DNA of 64,000 bases from Crateriforma conspicua (GCF_007752935.1 NZ_CP036319.1:6180501-6244500), one strand, 5' to 3'. Positions 26,988-35,782 are shown, counted from the first letter of the stretch. Notes: generated by a model not told the origin, from the letters alone. Numbers and translations: made by a program.

Positions 26988-27185
26988 CCGATGCGTTGCC
27001 CCCGATCGACATCGACCCCGAATTGGATGGGTCGTCGGGAAAGGCGTCGGTTCGGAAGCGAATTTCCAAACAATGTGTTCTGCGATCATGACTAGCGACC
27101 CAATGTACTGGCACGGAGGCAATCGAACGGCGGACGAATGGGATGCGATCGATATCCCTAAGATTCGCTTCACCACAAACGGTCT

Positions 27186-30100
27186 CTAAAACTCCGTGAT
27201 GTAAACCACCCCTTCTTCACCGGGCACCAGAAAGCGATTATCGCCAACGGTCACCGGCTGTGCCGAAATTGGTTGTCCGAGATCTTTTTCCGCGATTCGT
27301 TTGCCCGTGTTGCGATCGACGGTCACCATCCATCCGTCGCGTCCGGTGAACAACCATTGGTCGTCACTGACGGCGGTCGGCGGTCCGACCAACCGCCCCG
27401 CAGGCAAATCAACGGCAAATTTTTGCTTGCCCGCTTCGTCGAAGACCCGAAGCTGTCCATCATCGGTCCGCAACAGCGCGACCGAGTCGTCTTGGGGCGC
27501 CGCCGTTGGCCCCCAAACCACGCGACCATCCAAAAGTGATTCGAATTGCAATTCCAAACCGGTCATGTCGTAGCCGACCAGAAAATCAGCGGCCGGCCCG
27601 GCCGTCGTCGCGACCATAGTGGTACCAACACGGGTCGCTGGCCCCAACAAAGGTTTGTCAATCTGGGTTTGTGACAGCTCACGCATCTGTTGTCCGACAC
27701 GCAGCCGGTACAGTCGGCCCAGACTGTCGGACAAGACGACTTGATCGGGATCATCCGCCAACGGCACCGGATCGGACCAAGAAACCACACCGGTCGGATC
27801 GACCGAGGGCTGGAACGGGCTGCCCAAGGTGGCCCCGGTTTGCCAACGCATCAAAACTGCGCGACCGGTATCCAGCGGAATCAGCAAACCACCACCGGCG
27901 ACGATCGGTTGGCCGGCGGTTTTCGCGCGCCCCGGCAAACGAATCGTCACTTTCCGCAACATGTCGCGTTGACGTGACGGATCGTAAACCAAGATTTCGC
28001 TGGGTTCTTGGCTGTTGACCAAAATCCGATTGGGCGTTTCCTGGCCGGCCGAAGCGGCCAGGATCGGGTCGACAAACCGCATCGCCACGCCTTCGCCCCC
28101 TGGGTTTTCCAGCGGTGCTTTGGTACTGCCTTCTGCCAACGCGGCGCGGTCCAATTCAAACAGCGCACCCTGGCTGGTGATGGCATGAAATGCCGCCTTG
28201 CCGGGCACCCGCTGCAGCATTGCGATCGGCACACCGACATCGGTTTGCCACACCATGTCGCCCGTTTCTGGTGACGCCGCGGTAACACGAATGCCCGATG
28301 TCCCCCGCAACACACGGGCATGAATCAAAGCGTCATCCAACGCAATCGGCTGACCGACAAAGGCATCGCCGTCGTGTTTGACCCAATCACGAACCACCGT
28401 GCCGGTATTGATCTGCAGCTGGAAACGAGCGATGCGGGTTCCGGTGATCCACATCTGGCTGCGATTGGCGGCCATGCGGGTCAGCGTGGGCTGTTTGTAC
28501 GACGGCGAACACTTGGCAATCGACGAAACCTTGTCACGATCGGCTGTCGGTTCCACGTCGTACACGTTGACTTCCCCCAGATCCGTCAAAACGATCAAGC
28601 GGCGTTTCTGGACGATCGGCGGGACGATGACATTGCCATTCAACTGAAACACCTGAACGGGCGTCAGATTCTTGCCTTCGTCGTCCAGCCGCAGGACATG
28701 CACTTTCGTCGCGTCAGTGGCATAGTTTTCGAAAACGAACAGGTGCCCCAGCAACGGAACCGGCGGAACCTGGATGGTGCCCTCGCGATGGCCGATGTAG
28801 TAACTTTCGACGCATTTTCCGTCGCGCGTGTTTAGCAAGTAAAGATTGCTGTGGTTGCCAGGCAAGTATGCCATGTCGGCACGATCATCGACCCCCGGGC
28901 TAGTTTCCAGGGGTTGTGGGATTTGCGTCGACCACATGGCATCACCGGTTTCCAAGTCCAGCGAATACACCACGCCGGATTCTCCGGAAACGAACGTCGC
29001 GCCGCGTGTCATCACGGGCTGGCTAAACGGTTCCCCCAAGCTGCTGCGCCATTGAACATCGCCGGTTTGGCCGTCACATCGCGACAAATCATTCCGCACA
29101 CCGTTGGTCAACAACACACTTTGCCCGGCCCCGATCCGCAGCGGTGGATGGGTATTGGTGCTGCCGACGTATTTGCGCCACAACAACCGTCCGTCCTCGG
29201 CCGAAAACGCCAACACCGACGCCGCGGCACCGACGTAAACGATTTCATCCTGCAATGACACGATGGAGTCGCCGACCAGGGTGGTCAAAGCGATCGACCG
29301 CATCGAATCCGATTCATCGGCGGCTTGATCCGTCTCGGGCAACCGGCTGGAAGGGCCGACCAACGTCTGCTGGATCTCACTTGCCTTTTGAATCAATTCT
29401 TCCAGACGATCGTTGTCACGCAGTTCGGGAAAATCTCGCAACAATGCGAAACGAGTGTCATAGGCCTCCTTGGTCTCTTTCGCCTCCAGCGATGCCTTCA
29501 TGCTGGCAACGGCCTGATCCAGTTGCAGGTTTCGGTTGATTTCACGCTGAACCCGCGCCCGGGTCTCTTTGACCGAATTCAGACGACCGGCCAAAGTCAC
29601 TCGCATTTGCGATGACACATACAGCGGGTTGTCCATGAAATCGATGTGTTCATCCAAATCGGATAACAACTGCTGTTTTTCGCCGGTCGATTCAGATTCG
29701 TCGGCGGCCTGGGCGATATTTTCTGCGATATCCGTCAGCAATGCCGCCAGATCATCGCGGTCATCATTCAGCGCCTGTTCCTCGGCGACTGCCGGCAACA
29801 CATTCTTGGCGACTTCCAGGCCACGCACCGGATTGGGAACGGCTTTGGCACGGTAAAGTTCGCTCAGGGCGACGCGTGTCCGGGCCAGCGATGAATATTG
29901 ATTGTCATTGCCATAATTGTCCAAGAACTTGGTGTACTGCTCTTGCGCCGGCTGAAAGCTTTGTTGGTTGTAAAGTTTGTCGGCTTGCTTGATAAAGTCC
30001 TCGGCACTGTCGCGTCCCAGGACGAAATACAGCGCCGAAAAGATCAGCACCAACATCACGATGATGCCGGCATAGCCGTACACCTTGAACGAGTCCCAAA

Positions 30101-30566
30101 TCGACTTATCCGGTGTCTTCGTTCGACGCACTGGCCGAACCGATGTGCCGCCGGCAATCGACGACAAATCGCCGCCGGCATCTTCACCGTCGGCATCCAC
30201 CGGTTGGGCCATCGGGACGTCATCGTCAGCCGATGCGGCCAGGGCGACCGGCACCGCTTCGGCAATCGGTTCTTCTTCCTCGGCTTCGACGGATTCCTCG
30301 GAATCGGCAAACGTCAGTTCGTCGACTTGCCCCTCCGACTCCGGTGCATCTTCTAGTTCATCCTGGTACTCGCCGCTTCGGAGTTCGCCAATCAGCTTGG
30401 TGGCTTGAAACCGTGTCAACTGTCCGTTGTCGACCAGCAACTTGGCAACCGCTTCGGGTGTGACGCGACTGCCACTTTGCTGAAGCTGTTCGCGGAGGGC
30501 TTCGATGATCTCTTGATCGAGCAACGCGAGTCGCTCCAATCGATCGATCAGTTCTTTGGCAAGCAT
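27186..30566 (-). CDS. Giant PQQ-type beta-propeller protein with membrane anchor
   Basis: The product has 1126 residues from ATG 30566. Residues 1-65 form a small helical domain ('LLVDNGQLTRFQATKLI') of a kind I associate with planctomycete signalling proteins such as Ser/Thr kinases. A very acidic linker (about 66-140) leads to one transmembrane helix at 162-184 ('GYAGIIVMLVLIFSALYFVLG'), so the short domain is cytoplasmic and the rest periplasmic. Residues about 190-430 are TPR-like and coiled ('ADKLYNQQSFQPAQEQYTKFLDNYG'). From about 460 to the end run PQQ/WD-like propeller repeats such as 'VYVGAAASVLAFSAEDGRLLWRKYVG' and 'VVYSLDLETGDAMWSTQIP'. No catalytic residues of quinoprotein dehydrogenases were recognised, so a scaffold or BamB-like role is more likely. 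Confidence 0.82.
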   Translation of the reverse strand: MLAKELIDRLERLALLDQEIIEALREQLQQSGSRVTPEAVAKLLVDNGQLTRFQATKLIGELRSGEYQDELEDAPESEGQVDELTFADSEESVEAEEEEPIAEAVPVALAASADDDVPMAQPVDADGEDAGGDLSSIAGGTSVRPVRRTKTPDKSIWDSFKVYGYAGIIVMLVLIFSALYFVLGRDSAEDFIKQADKLYNQQSFQPAQEQYTKFLDNYGNDNQYSSLARTRVALSELYRAKAVPNPVRGLEVAKNVLPAVAEEQALNDDRDDLAALLTDIAENIAQAADESESTGEKQQLLSDLDEHIDFMDNPLYVSSQMRVTLAGRLNSVKETRARVQREINRNLQLDQAVASMKASLEAKETKEAYDTRFALLRDFPELRDNDRLEELIQKASEIQQTLVGPSSRLPETDQAADESDSMRSIALTTLVGDSIVSLQDEIVYVGAAASVLAFSAEDGRLLWRKYVGSTNTHPPLRIGAGQSVLLTNGVRNDLSRCDGQTGDVQWRSSLGEPFSQPVMTRGATFVSGESGVVYSLDLETGDAMWSTQIPQPLETSPGVDDRADMAYLPGNHSNLYLLNTRDGKCVESYYIGHREGTIQVPPVPLLGHLFVFENYATDATKVHVLRLDDEGKNLTPVQVFQLNGNVIVPPIVQKRRLIVLTDLGEVNVYDVEPTADRDKVSSIAKCSPSYKQPTLTRMAANRSQMWITGTRIARFQLQINTGTVVRDWVKHDGDAFVGQPIALDDALIHARVLRGTSGIRVTAASPETGDMVWQTDVGVPIAMLQRVPGKAAFHAITSQGALFELDRAALAEGSTKAPLENPGGEGVAMRFVDPILAASAGQETPNRILVNSQEPSEILVYDPSRQRDMLRKVTIRLPGRAKTAGQPIVAGGGLLIPLDTGRAVLMRWQTGATLGSPFQPSVDPTGVVSWSDPVPLADDPDQVVLSDSLGRLYRLRVGQQMRELSQTQIDKPLLGPATRVGTTMVATTAGPAADFLVGYDMTGLELQFESLLDGRVVWGPTAAPQDDSVALLRTDDGQLRVFDEAGKQKFAVDLPAGRLVGPPTAVSDDQWLFTGRDGWMVTVDRNTGKRIAEKDLGQPISAQPVTVGDNRFLVPGEEGVVYITEF

Positions 30567-30730
30567 GATTAGACGTTGGTCAGGGTGAAAAGTGGATTCG
30601 ATGGTTGCCGTCGACGCGGCAAGGTTCCGTCGATGCGTCACAGTCTGGTCGGGTTCGAATCGGGGGTGGTGCAATCTTTTTCCCACCGTGATTCCCGGAA
30701 ACAACCACCGACAAAGCTGAACGTCTTGGG

Positions 30731-31567
30731 TTAATCAAACCCGTCGACTTGTGCGACTTTGATTTCCGTGTATCCGGCGATCGTCCCGGCATCCATCCCG
30801 TCGACCAAGGCCTGCAGTTTCGCCTCTTCGTGAACCCGAATGTTCAATTTCATTCCGTCACGTCGTCCCGCAATCGCCTCTTTCAGTGTATTGGTCAGGT
30901 TCTGTTTTCCTGGGGTCTCGCGTTCCCAATCGGGTGCCAATACCAAGAACGAACCGTGTTGGTCGATTTCCAATTCGACGACGTCCAGTTCGTCCAGGAT
31001 TTCTTCTTCGTTAGCCGTGCTGGGCAGATCGCTGGTCTGCCGTGGCATTTCAATCGATTTTTGCAAACTGAAAGACGCGGTGACCATGAAGAAGATCAAC
31101 AACAGGAACGTGACGTCCACCATGGGCGTCATGTCCAATTCCTCTTGTTCTTTGGGTTCACGCTTTAGGCTGTCGGCCAGTTCGTCGGCCACGTCGTCGT
31201 CATCCCAACCTTCGGGGACCGGCGTGCCGGCAACAGCCAATTCTTCATCCTGACCGGCAACTGGAATCGCCTGGGCCACGGCCAATGGCACTGCGACCGC
31301 GGCGTCCAAAGCTTCAGCGGCGGGTTCATTCGCCCAGCGTTCTTGGCCCCCCTGGTCCACGACGGCAATGACGTCGACCGGAACGTCTTCACTCGACTCG
31401 GCCACTGGCACATCCGCCGCCTCCACCAAGGGCTCCGCTGGCAAATCGACTTCATCGGGCACATGAATCAACTGATCACACTCGGGACAGCGGATGTCCT
31501 TTCCCGCCATCCGTTGATTCACCGAATGGGTGCTGCCACAGTTTTCGCAGGTCAACGGGATCGACAC
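30731..31567 (-). CDS. ExbD/TolR-family protein with N-terminal zinc ribbon
   Basis: The 278-residue product starts at GTG 31567, one base after the stop of the preceding exbD-like gene. Cys7, Cys10, Cys27 and Cys30 form two CxxC knuckles ('CENC ... CPEC'), a zinc ribbon that lies in the cytoplasm. An acidic and Ala-rich linker of about 100 residues separates it from the ExbD/TolR part: 'DMTPMVDVTFLLLIFFMVTASF' with the membrane Asp151 that carries protons in ExbD, TolR and MotB. The periplasmic C-terminus ('DVVELEIDQHGSFLVLAPDW...') fits the ExbD periplasmic domain. A zinc ribbon fused to ExbD is unusual compared with the 140-residue enterobacterial proteins and may couple the stator to a cytoplasmic partner. 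Confidence 0.88.
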   Translation of the reverse strand: MSIPLTCENCGSTHSVNQRMAGKDIRCPECDQLIHVPDEVDLPAEPLVEAADVPVAESSEDVPVDVIAVVDQGGQERWANEPAAEALDAAVAVPLAVAQAIPVAGQDEELAVAGTPVPEGWDDDDVADELADSLKREPKEQEELDMTPMVDVTFLLLIFFMVTASFSLQKSIEMPRQTSDLPSTANEEEILDELDVVELEIDQHGSFLVLAPDWERETPGKQNLTNTLKEAIAGRRDGMKLNIRVHEEAKLQALVDGMDAGTIAGYTEIKVAQVDGFD

Positions 31568-31568
31568 G

Positions 31569-32045
31569 TCACTGCTCCTTCACCGCGATGTAGGTGACGT
31601 CCAGATCCTCAAACGCGTCGCCGATGATTCGTTGAACACGTGTGACATGCATCACACTCAGGTCGGCATCCCCCATCAACATCACGTGTGTCTTTTGGCG
31701 TCCGACGGTCCGATTCAATTCGGTGTCGACATATTCAACAATTTCGGCCGCCTGAACTTCTTCGTCCATGCTGAACGGGGTGCCGTCCAAACGCGTCACG
31801 ATCGCCTTGTCTTCCGGTCCAGGCTCCAAGAACAAAACCGCCGAATCATCTGCCGACACGGCCAGCCCGTTGTCTGCACTGGGGATGGTACCGGTCTGTG
31901 TCGGATCCATTTTGGACGCAACGACAAAAAAGATCAGCAACAAGAACGTGATGTCGATCATCGGCGTGATATCCATCTCGTCCTCGGCACGTTTGTGTCG
32001 AGGCAGATGAATCGAATCGTCTTGTTCGGAAAGGTGCTGTGTCAT
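31569..32045 (-). CDS. ExbD/TolR-family biopolymer transport protein
   Basis: At 158 residues this is a standard-sized ExbD/TolR protein: a short cytoplasmic tail, one membrane helix ('DITPMIDITFLLLIFFVVASKM') with the conserved proton-carrying Asp31, and a periplasmic domain. ExbD/TolR dimers sit inside an ExbB/TolQ pentamer and convert proton flow to movement of TonB or TolA. The gene starts 9 bp after the MotA/TolQ/ExbB-like gene and ends one base before the zinc-ribbon ExbD gene. Two different ExbD subunits with one ExbB suggest a heteromeric stator core. Confidence 0.93.
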   Translation of the reverse strand: MTQHLSEQDDSIHLPRHKRAEDEMDITPMIDITFLLLIFFVVASKMDPTQTGTIPSADNGLAVSADDSAVLFLEPGPEDKAIVTRLDGTPFSMDEEVQAAEIVEYVDTELNRTVGRQKTHVMLMGDADLSVMHVTRVQRIIGDAFEDLDVTYIAVKEQ

Positions 32046-32054
32046 CGCAAGGGA

Positions 32055-32723
32055 TCAGGCGGCACGACCGGTTTCTTTAGACAGTCCTGTTTTGAACGCT
32101 TCGAAGAATCGCGTCACACCGGAACTGACCAAGTCCTCCATTTTGGCGATTCGGATGTTCACGTTGGCGACCAGGATCATCAACGGAATGGCAATCGCCA
32201 GACCACTGGCGGTCGTCACCAACGCGACACGAATATCGCCGGCCAGCGCCGACGGTTCGACGGTTTCGGCCGTTGCCAACGTTTGGAATGCGCCCATCAT
32301 CCCGAACACGGTCCCGAAAAGACCGATCATCGGGGCCGCCTTGATCACCGTGCCGACCCAACTGAGCCGATACTCCAGGTCGCTGAGCACGTCGCGTTGG
32401 AACCGGTCGGTCATGATTTGACGGGCGCGACGCAGACCAAAATGCCGGTTGGCCACGGCCAATTCGACCATTTGGGGAATTGCACGAGCGTCGTCTTCAC
32501 AGTGGTCCAGCACCGCGTCGAACTGCCCCGATTCCAACAACGGAACGACTTCGTCCAGATACGCATCCTGTTCGTCTTCGCTGACGAACCGCTTCTGGTT
32601 GACACGAGTCCACACCAGAACGATGCAATAGATGCCCCACAGCGCGACCGCCGCCAGAGCCAAGTACGTGGAGTTCGAAATGATATCGAAAAGTGAGGTA
32701 GCGAGGACCATCAAGGATCCCAT
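32055..32723 (-). CDS. MotA/TolQ/ExbB proton channel family protein
   Basis: This 222-residue inner-membrane protein has the three helices of the family: about 17-39, 128-150 and 168-190. The diagnostic sequences are 'APMIGLFGTVFGMMGAFQ' in helix 2 and 'RVALVTTASGLAIAIPLMI' in helix 3, which includes the threonine facing the ExbD aspartate. The cytoplasmic loop between helices 1 and 2 ('LLESGQFDAVLDHCEDDARA') is normal for ExbB/TolQ. With the two ExbD proteins next to it, it would form a proton-driven motor complex. The gene is preceded by a 246-bp gap in which I see no gene. Confidence 0.93.
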   Translation of the reverse strand: MGSLMVLATSLFDIISNSTYLALAAVALWGIYCIVLVWTRVNQKRFVSEDEQDAYLDEVVPLLESGQFDAVLDHCEDDARAIPQMVELAVANRHFGLRRARQIMTDRFQRDVLSDLEYRLSWVGTVIKAAPMIGLFGTVFGMMGAFQTLATAETVEPSALAGDIRVALVTTASGLAIAIPLMILVANVNIRIAKMEDLVSSGVTRFFEAFKTGLSKETGRAA

Positions 32724-32969
32724 CCTTCCACTGCGGGGGATTTACTGACAAGCGGTTCAATCTGTACGACAAGTGGTGCCGACGGGCGCCGGACGTCCCA
32801 TCACCAGGCGGCAACGCAGGGTTCCAACACTTTCACCCGAACACCCCGCCGGTGCAACGCGGCATGGGCGGATTTCATGGACACTTCGGACGCCGTGGGC
32901 CGGATAACCCGCCGCTTGGGCGGCCAACGGAGCGGCCGGGCCGTCTTCGTCCCGGGCAACGTGCCACAA

Positions 32970-33914
32970 TCAAGGTTTCGGCGACCGATAGCGTTGGTCG
33001 ATCACTTCAAACGTGAATCCGTCACCGCCGGGTTTGCATTCAAAGACAGTCTTGGCGATTTCCTGAACCGTCTCGCGCCCCTTCGAAAACGCATGAGTCA
33101 TCTCGATCGTATACAACAAGTCTTCTAATTCGGGCGGGATGAACCGCAACTGGGTGCGGCCGCCGTCCAGACTGACGCCGGCCTGCATCAACAGTTGTTG
33201 GTCAAAACGTTGCAGCGGACTGGGGCGAGTCCACATGAAATACAGTCGTTTTTCTGTGGATGTGTCGACCAGTCGCCGTGATTTGGGATTTCCCGCCAAG
33301 TTGAATGCATAGTCCACGCCCTGGGTTCCGCCGCCCATCACGGCCAGTTCGATGCCGAAAAAGTCCAACTGCTTGGCGTAGGACTTGATGTCTTTGGCGG
33401 TGAAATTCAATTGCCAGCGTTCGCCCCGCGGCACGACATAGGGGCCTTCACCGGGCGGCCCAGGGGGCCGACTGTCACCCATCCCGGTGCCCACATTCGT
33501 GGCGGTGGCCTGGGTGTCGTTGGACGTCAGGGTGGCGGCCACGCTGCTGACGCTATCGGTGACCGCTTCGATGGTGTCTTCCAGGGTCGGTTCCAGCAAT
33601 TCTTCGACTTCTTCTTCGCCCGGGGGTTCGAAATCGCGCTCAAAGCCTTCGGCGTTTTCGCCGCGACCGCTGGCTTCTTCGATCTGCGGCTTCAGGACCA
33701 TCGGCCGCGGGTCACCGGACAACAGCCAGATGATGAACATCAGGACGACAAACGTCCCGATGAACCAGATCAACGCCATGAAGAACGACGTCACGACATC
33801 GAAACGGCTGGTCCGCAACTTTTCACGTTCCGCACGGCGGGCATCGCGCAGCAGTTGGACATCGCCGTCGGCGACCGGCGGAGGTTCAATTTCGGCGGAG
33901 GTTGCCCGGGGCAT
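32970..33914 (-). CDS. Single-span TonB/TolA-like candidate protein
   Basis: No family is recognised with certainty in these 314 residues, but the topology is telling. A charged cytoplasmic N-terminus (1-40) precedes a single transmembrane helix at 42-65 ('VTSFFMALIWFIGTFVVLMFI'). A Glu/Pro-rich linker follows (about 70-160: 'FEPPGEEEVEELLEPTLED', 'GDSRPPGPPGEGPYV'), then a compact periplasmic domain from about 165 to the end ('WQLNFTAKDIKSYAKQLDFFGIELAVMGG', 'FECKPGGDGFTFEVIDQRYR'). That is the layout of TonB and TolA, and the gene directly precedes the ExbB and ExbD genes. The usual TonB C-terminal signature (YP) is not seen, so the identification rests on shape and position. Confidence 0.6.
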   Translation of the reverse strand: MPRATSAEIEPPPVADGDVQLLRDARRAEREKLRTSRFDVVTSFFMALIWFIGTFVVLMFIIWLLSGDPRPMVLKPQIEEASGRGENAEGFERDFEPPGEEEVEELLEPTLEDTIEAVTDSVSSVAATLTSNDTQATATNVGTGMGDSRPPGPPGEGPYVVPRGERWQLNFTAKDIKSYAKQLDFFGIELAVMGGGTQGVDYAFNLAGNPKSRRLVDTSTEKRLYFMWTRPSPLQRFDQQLLMQAGVSLDGGRTQLRFIPPELEDLLYTIEMTHAFSKGRETVQEIAKTVFECKPGGDGFTFEVIDQRYRSPKP

Positions 33915-34015
33915 GCGTGGTTTCAGCTCTCAGGTGCGGTGGTGACGCAAACGTTGCTTGCGCGGCTGATGATCCAGCCGACTTGATTGAATGTGACGGA
34001 TACAGGATCTGGCAT

Positions 34016-35782
34016 TCAGCGAAGGTCCGATTCCAAGAACACGTAATTCGGTTCCATCGTGTGATACCACCGACGCCAGTCACGCTGGGCCTGGACCACT
34101 TCATCACGATTCGGCTCGCGGGGCATGCCGACGCCGTCAAACTTTCGGCTGATGAAACGTAACCCATCGCGTGCGAAACGCTGGACCATCGCATCGTTGT
34201 CGCTCAAGGCAAAAATCAACGACGGGACGACACGTAGTTCATCGCTGCTGCCCAGCAATCGTGCAGCGACACGGCGGGCCTGCCACGACCGACTGCCACG
34301 AACCAGTCGTTCCAACCGATCCAGTTGGGCCTTGCGAACGTCGGGGTCGTCGGACAATTCCAGATCTTCGGGCAACGACTGACCGTCCAGTTCGTCGGCG
34401 CCGTCGTCTTCCAAGATGTCCAACAAATCAGTCACCGCGGCAGCAATCGGACGCCCTTTGATCTTGGTCCCTTCGACCCGAATATCGGTGGTGTCACTGG
34501 GCAAACCACGTGATCCGGCCAGCGACCCGCGATTCAAATCGACGATCGATTTCTGGGTGCTGCGGATCAAGAACAGGACGGCAAATGCCGTGGAGACGCC
34601 GGGATTGGTTCCGGCACCATCGATGATCCCAAACCCGCCCGTCTTCGGATCTTGATACTCCTTCAGCTCCTCCACGCCGTCGTTGTACCAGGCGGGACTT
34701 TTGACTTTTGTCCCGTTGGCAAACTCCAAAAAGCTCTCGTATCGCTCCAGCGTGTACAGCTGGTAGTAGTACCAATCAAAACCGCTGACTCGCTGGACCC
34801 GCTCGTACGGATTTTCGGTCCGATAGCGTTCGGCATAGCTGATCGGTGTCATGACGATGTCACGGGGCACGCGAACCTTTTTCCGGCGCTCGGATTCTTC
34901 GCGATAAATCTTCAGCGCCTTGGGCAAACCTTCGATATCGCTGACATCATCACCCCCGGTATCGCCGAAGGTCTGCAGCGCATCGGCGGCAATCAGCAAG
35001 GCGCTGCCGGCGGCCAGGGTCGTCGACATCGAAACCGGGCGCTGGTTGATCCGCTGGCCACCGGCCGTATCGACGCCGTGATAAGGCCATCCGCCCTGCA
35101 CGTCTTGGACACGCCCCAGCCAACGGATGGTATCGGCCAACTGGTTTTGATCGACGTCGAAGCCGTTTCGCAACAAGGTCCACAACGCCAAGACCGCGTA
35201 CTGCGTTTGGGACGTGTCGCCGTTCTTTTCGCCCGGATAGGTGTAGCCGCCGTTGGACAGACGAAATTGTTGCATCAATCGATACAACTCATTCAATTCT
35301 GATTTGTATCCATCCGGATCCAGGTCGGCCAACAACAAGATCGACACCGCCACGGTGTAGCAGAGCTTGTTGCTGTGCGAAGCTTCCGTCGTATCGGTCC
35401 GCCGCATGCGATCCAGCAGCCAGCGGACCCTTTCCACCCCTCGGGTCACCGCCGGTGCATTGGGATCACCGACCACCTTGTGATGGGCATAGGCCACCAT
35501 CGCTCGCTGCCCCACACCTTGCCCGAAGCCGGTTGTCACCTGAGCAAAGGATCGTTCGTTCAAGGATTCAAGGTACCGAACCCCGCGGTCAACCATCTGC
35601 ATGACCTGAGGGTCATAGGGCGAATAAGCCGACGCGGAGGGCAGCGTTCCGAACAGCCCGGTCGCCACCCACAACAGGAATCCCCAAGCGGCCGTCGCCC
35701 CCCAGGCGGTCGGCGACCGACCGATTCGTTGCACCGATGGACGGAGCCGACACGACGCCGTTGACAGAAATCTGGCTAGCAT
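34016..35782 (-). CDS. Exported prenyltransferase/squalene-cyclase-fold repeat protein
   Basis: The protein has about 588 residues from ATG 35782; ATG 35824 and GTG 35851 are also in frame. A signal peptide with hydrophobic core 'AAWGFLLWVATGLFG' ends near 'SASA'. The body shows repeats of the alpha/alpha-toroid type used by squalene cyclases and prenyltransferases: 'NGGYTYPGEKNGDTSQTQYAVLAL', 'QGGWPYHG' and 'TGGFGIIDGAGTNPGVSTAFAVLFLI'. I see no DxDD catalytic motif, and export argues against terpenoid cyclisation. The last 130 residues look like HEAT repeats ('SWQARRVAARLLGSSDELRVVPSLIFALSDND'). The fold is probably used for protein or polymer binding. It is the first gene of the eight-gene cluster. 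Confidence 0.8.
   Translation of the reverse strand: MLARFLSTASCRLRPSVQRIGRSPTAWGATAAWGFLLWVATGLFGTLPSASAYSPYDPQVMQMVDRGVRYLESLNERSFAQVTTGFGQGVGQRAMVAYAHHKVVGDPNAPAVTRGVERVRWLLDRMRRTDTTEASHSNKLCYTVAVSILLLADLDPDGYKSELNELYRLMQQFRLSNGGYTYPGEKNGDTSQTQYAVLALWTLLRNGFDVDQNQLADTIRWLGRVQDVQGGWPYHGVDTAGGQRINQRPVSMSTTLAAGSALLIAADALQTFGDTGGDDVSDIEGLPKALKIYREESERRKKVRVPRDIVMTPISYAERYRTENPYERVQRVSGFDWYYYQLYTLERYESFLEFANGTKVKSPAWYNDGVEELKEYQDPKTGGFGIIDGAGTNPGVSTAFAVLFLIRSTQKSIVDLNRGSLAGSRGLPSDTTDIRVEGTKIKGRPIAAAVTDLLDILEDDGADELDGQSLPEDLELSDDPDVRKAQLDRLERLVRGSRSWQARRVAARLLGSSDELRVVPSLIFALSDNDAMVQRFARDGLRFISRKFDGVGMPREPNRDEVVQAQRDWRRWYHTMEPNYVFLESDLR

Noticed and set aside
27186-30566. PQQ-dependent alcohol dehydrogenase
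   Set aside because: Propeller repeats alone are present; I could not find the adjacent-Cys pair or the Asp/Glu active-site pattern, and the protein has a membrane anchor and TPR front.
30640-30675. tRNA-like GGGTTCGAATC upstream of the PQQ-propeller gene
   Set aside because: The T stem does not pair (CGGG against CGGG) and there is no cloverleaf.
31530-32696. 388-residue plus-strand frame rich in His, Gln and Asp
   Set aside because: It mirrors the ExbD and ExbB genes on the other strand, whose membrane motifs are unambiguous.
32757-32969. 70-residue frame between the TonB-like and ExbB genes
   Set aside because: It would bridge the gap in the operon, but the sequence is Ala/Pro/Arg-rich without membrane segment or motif.
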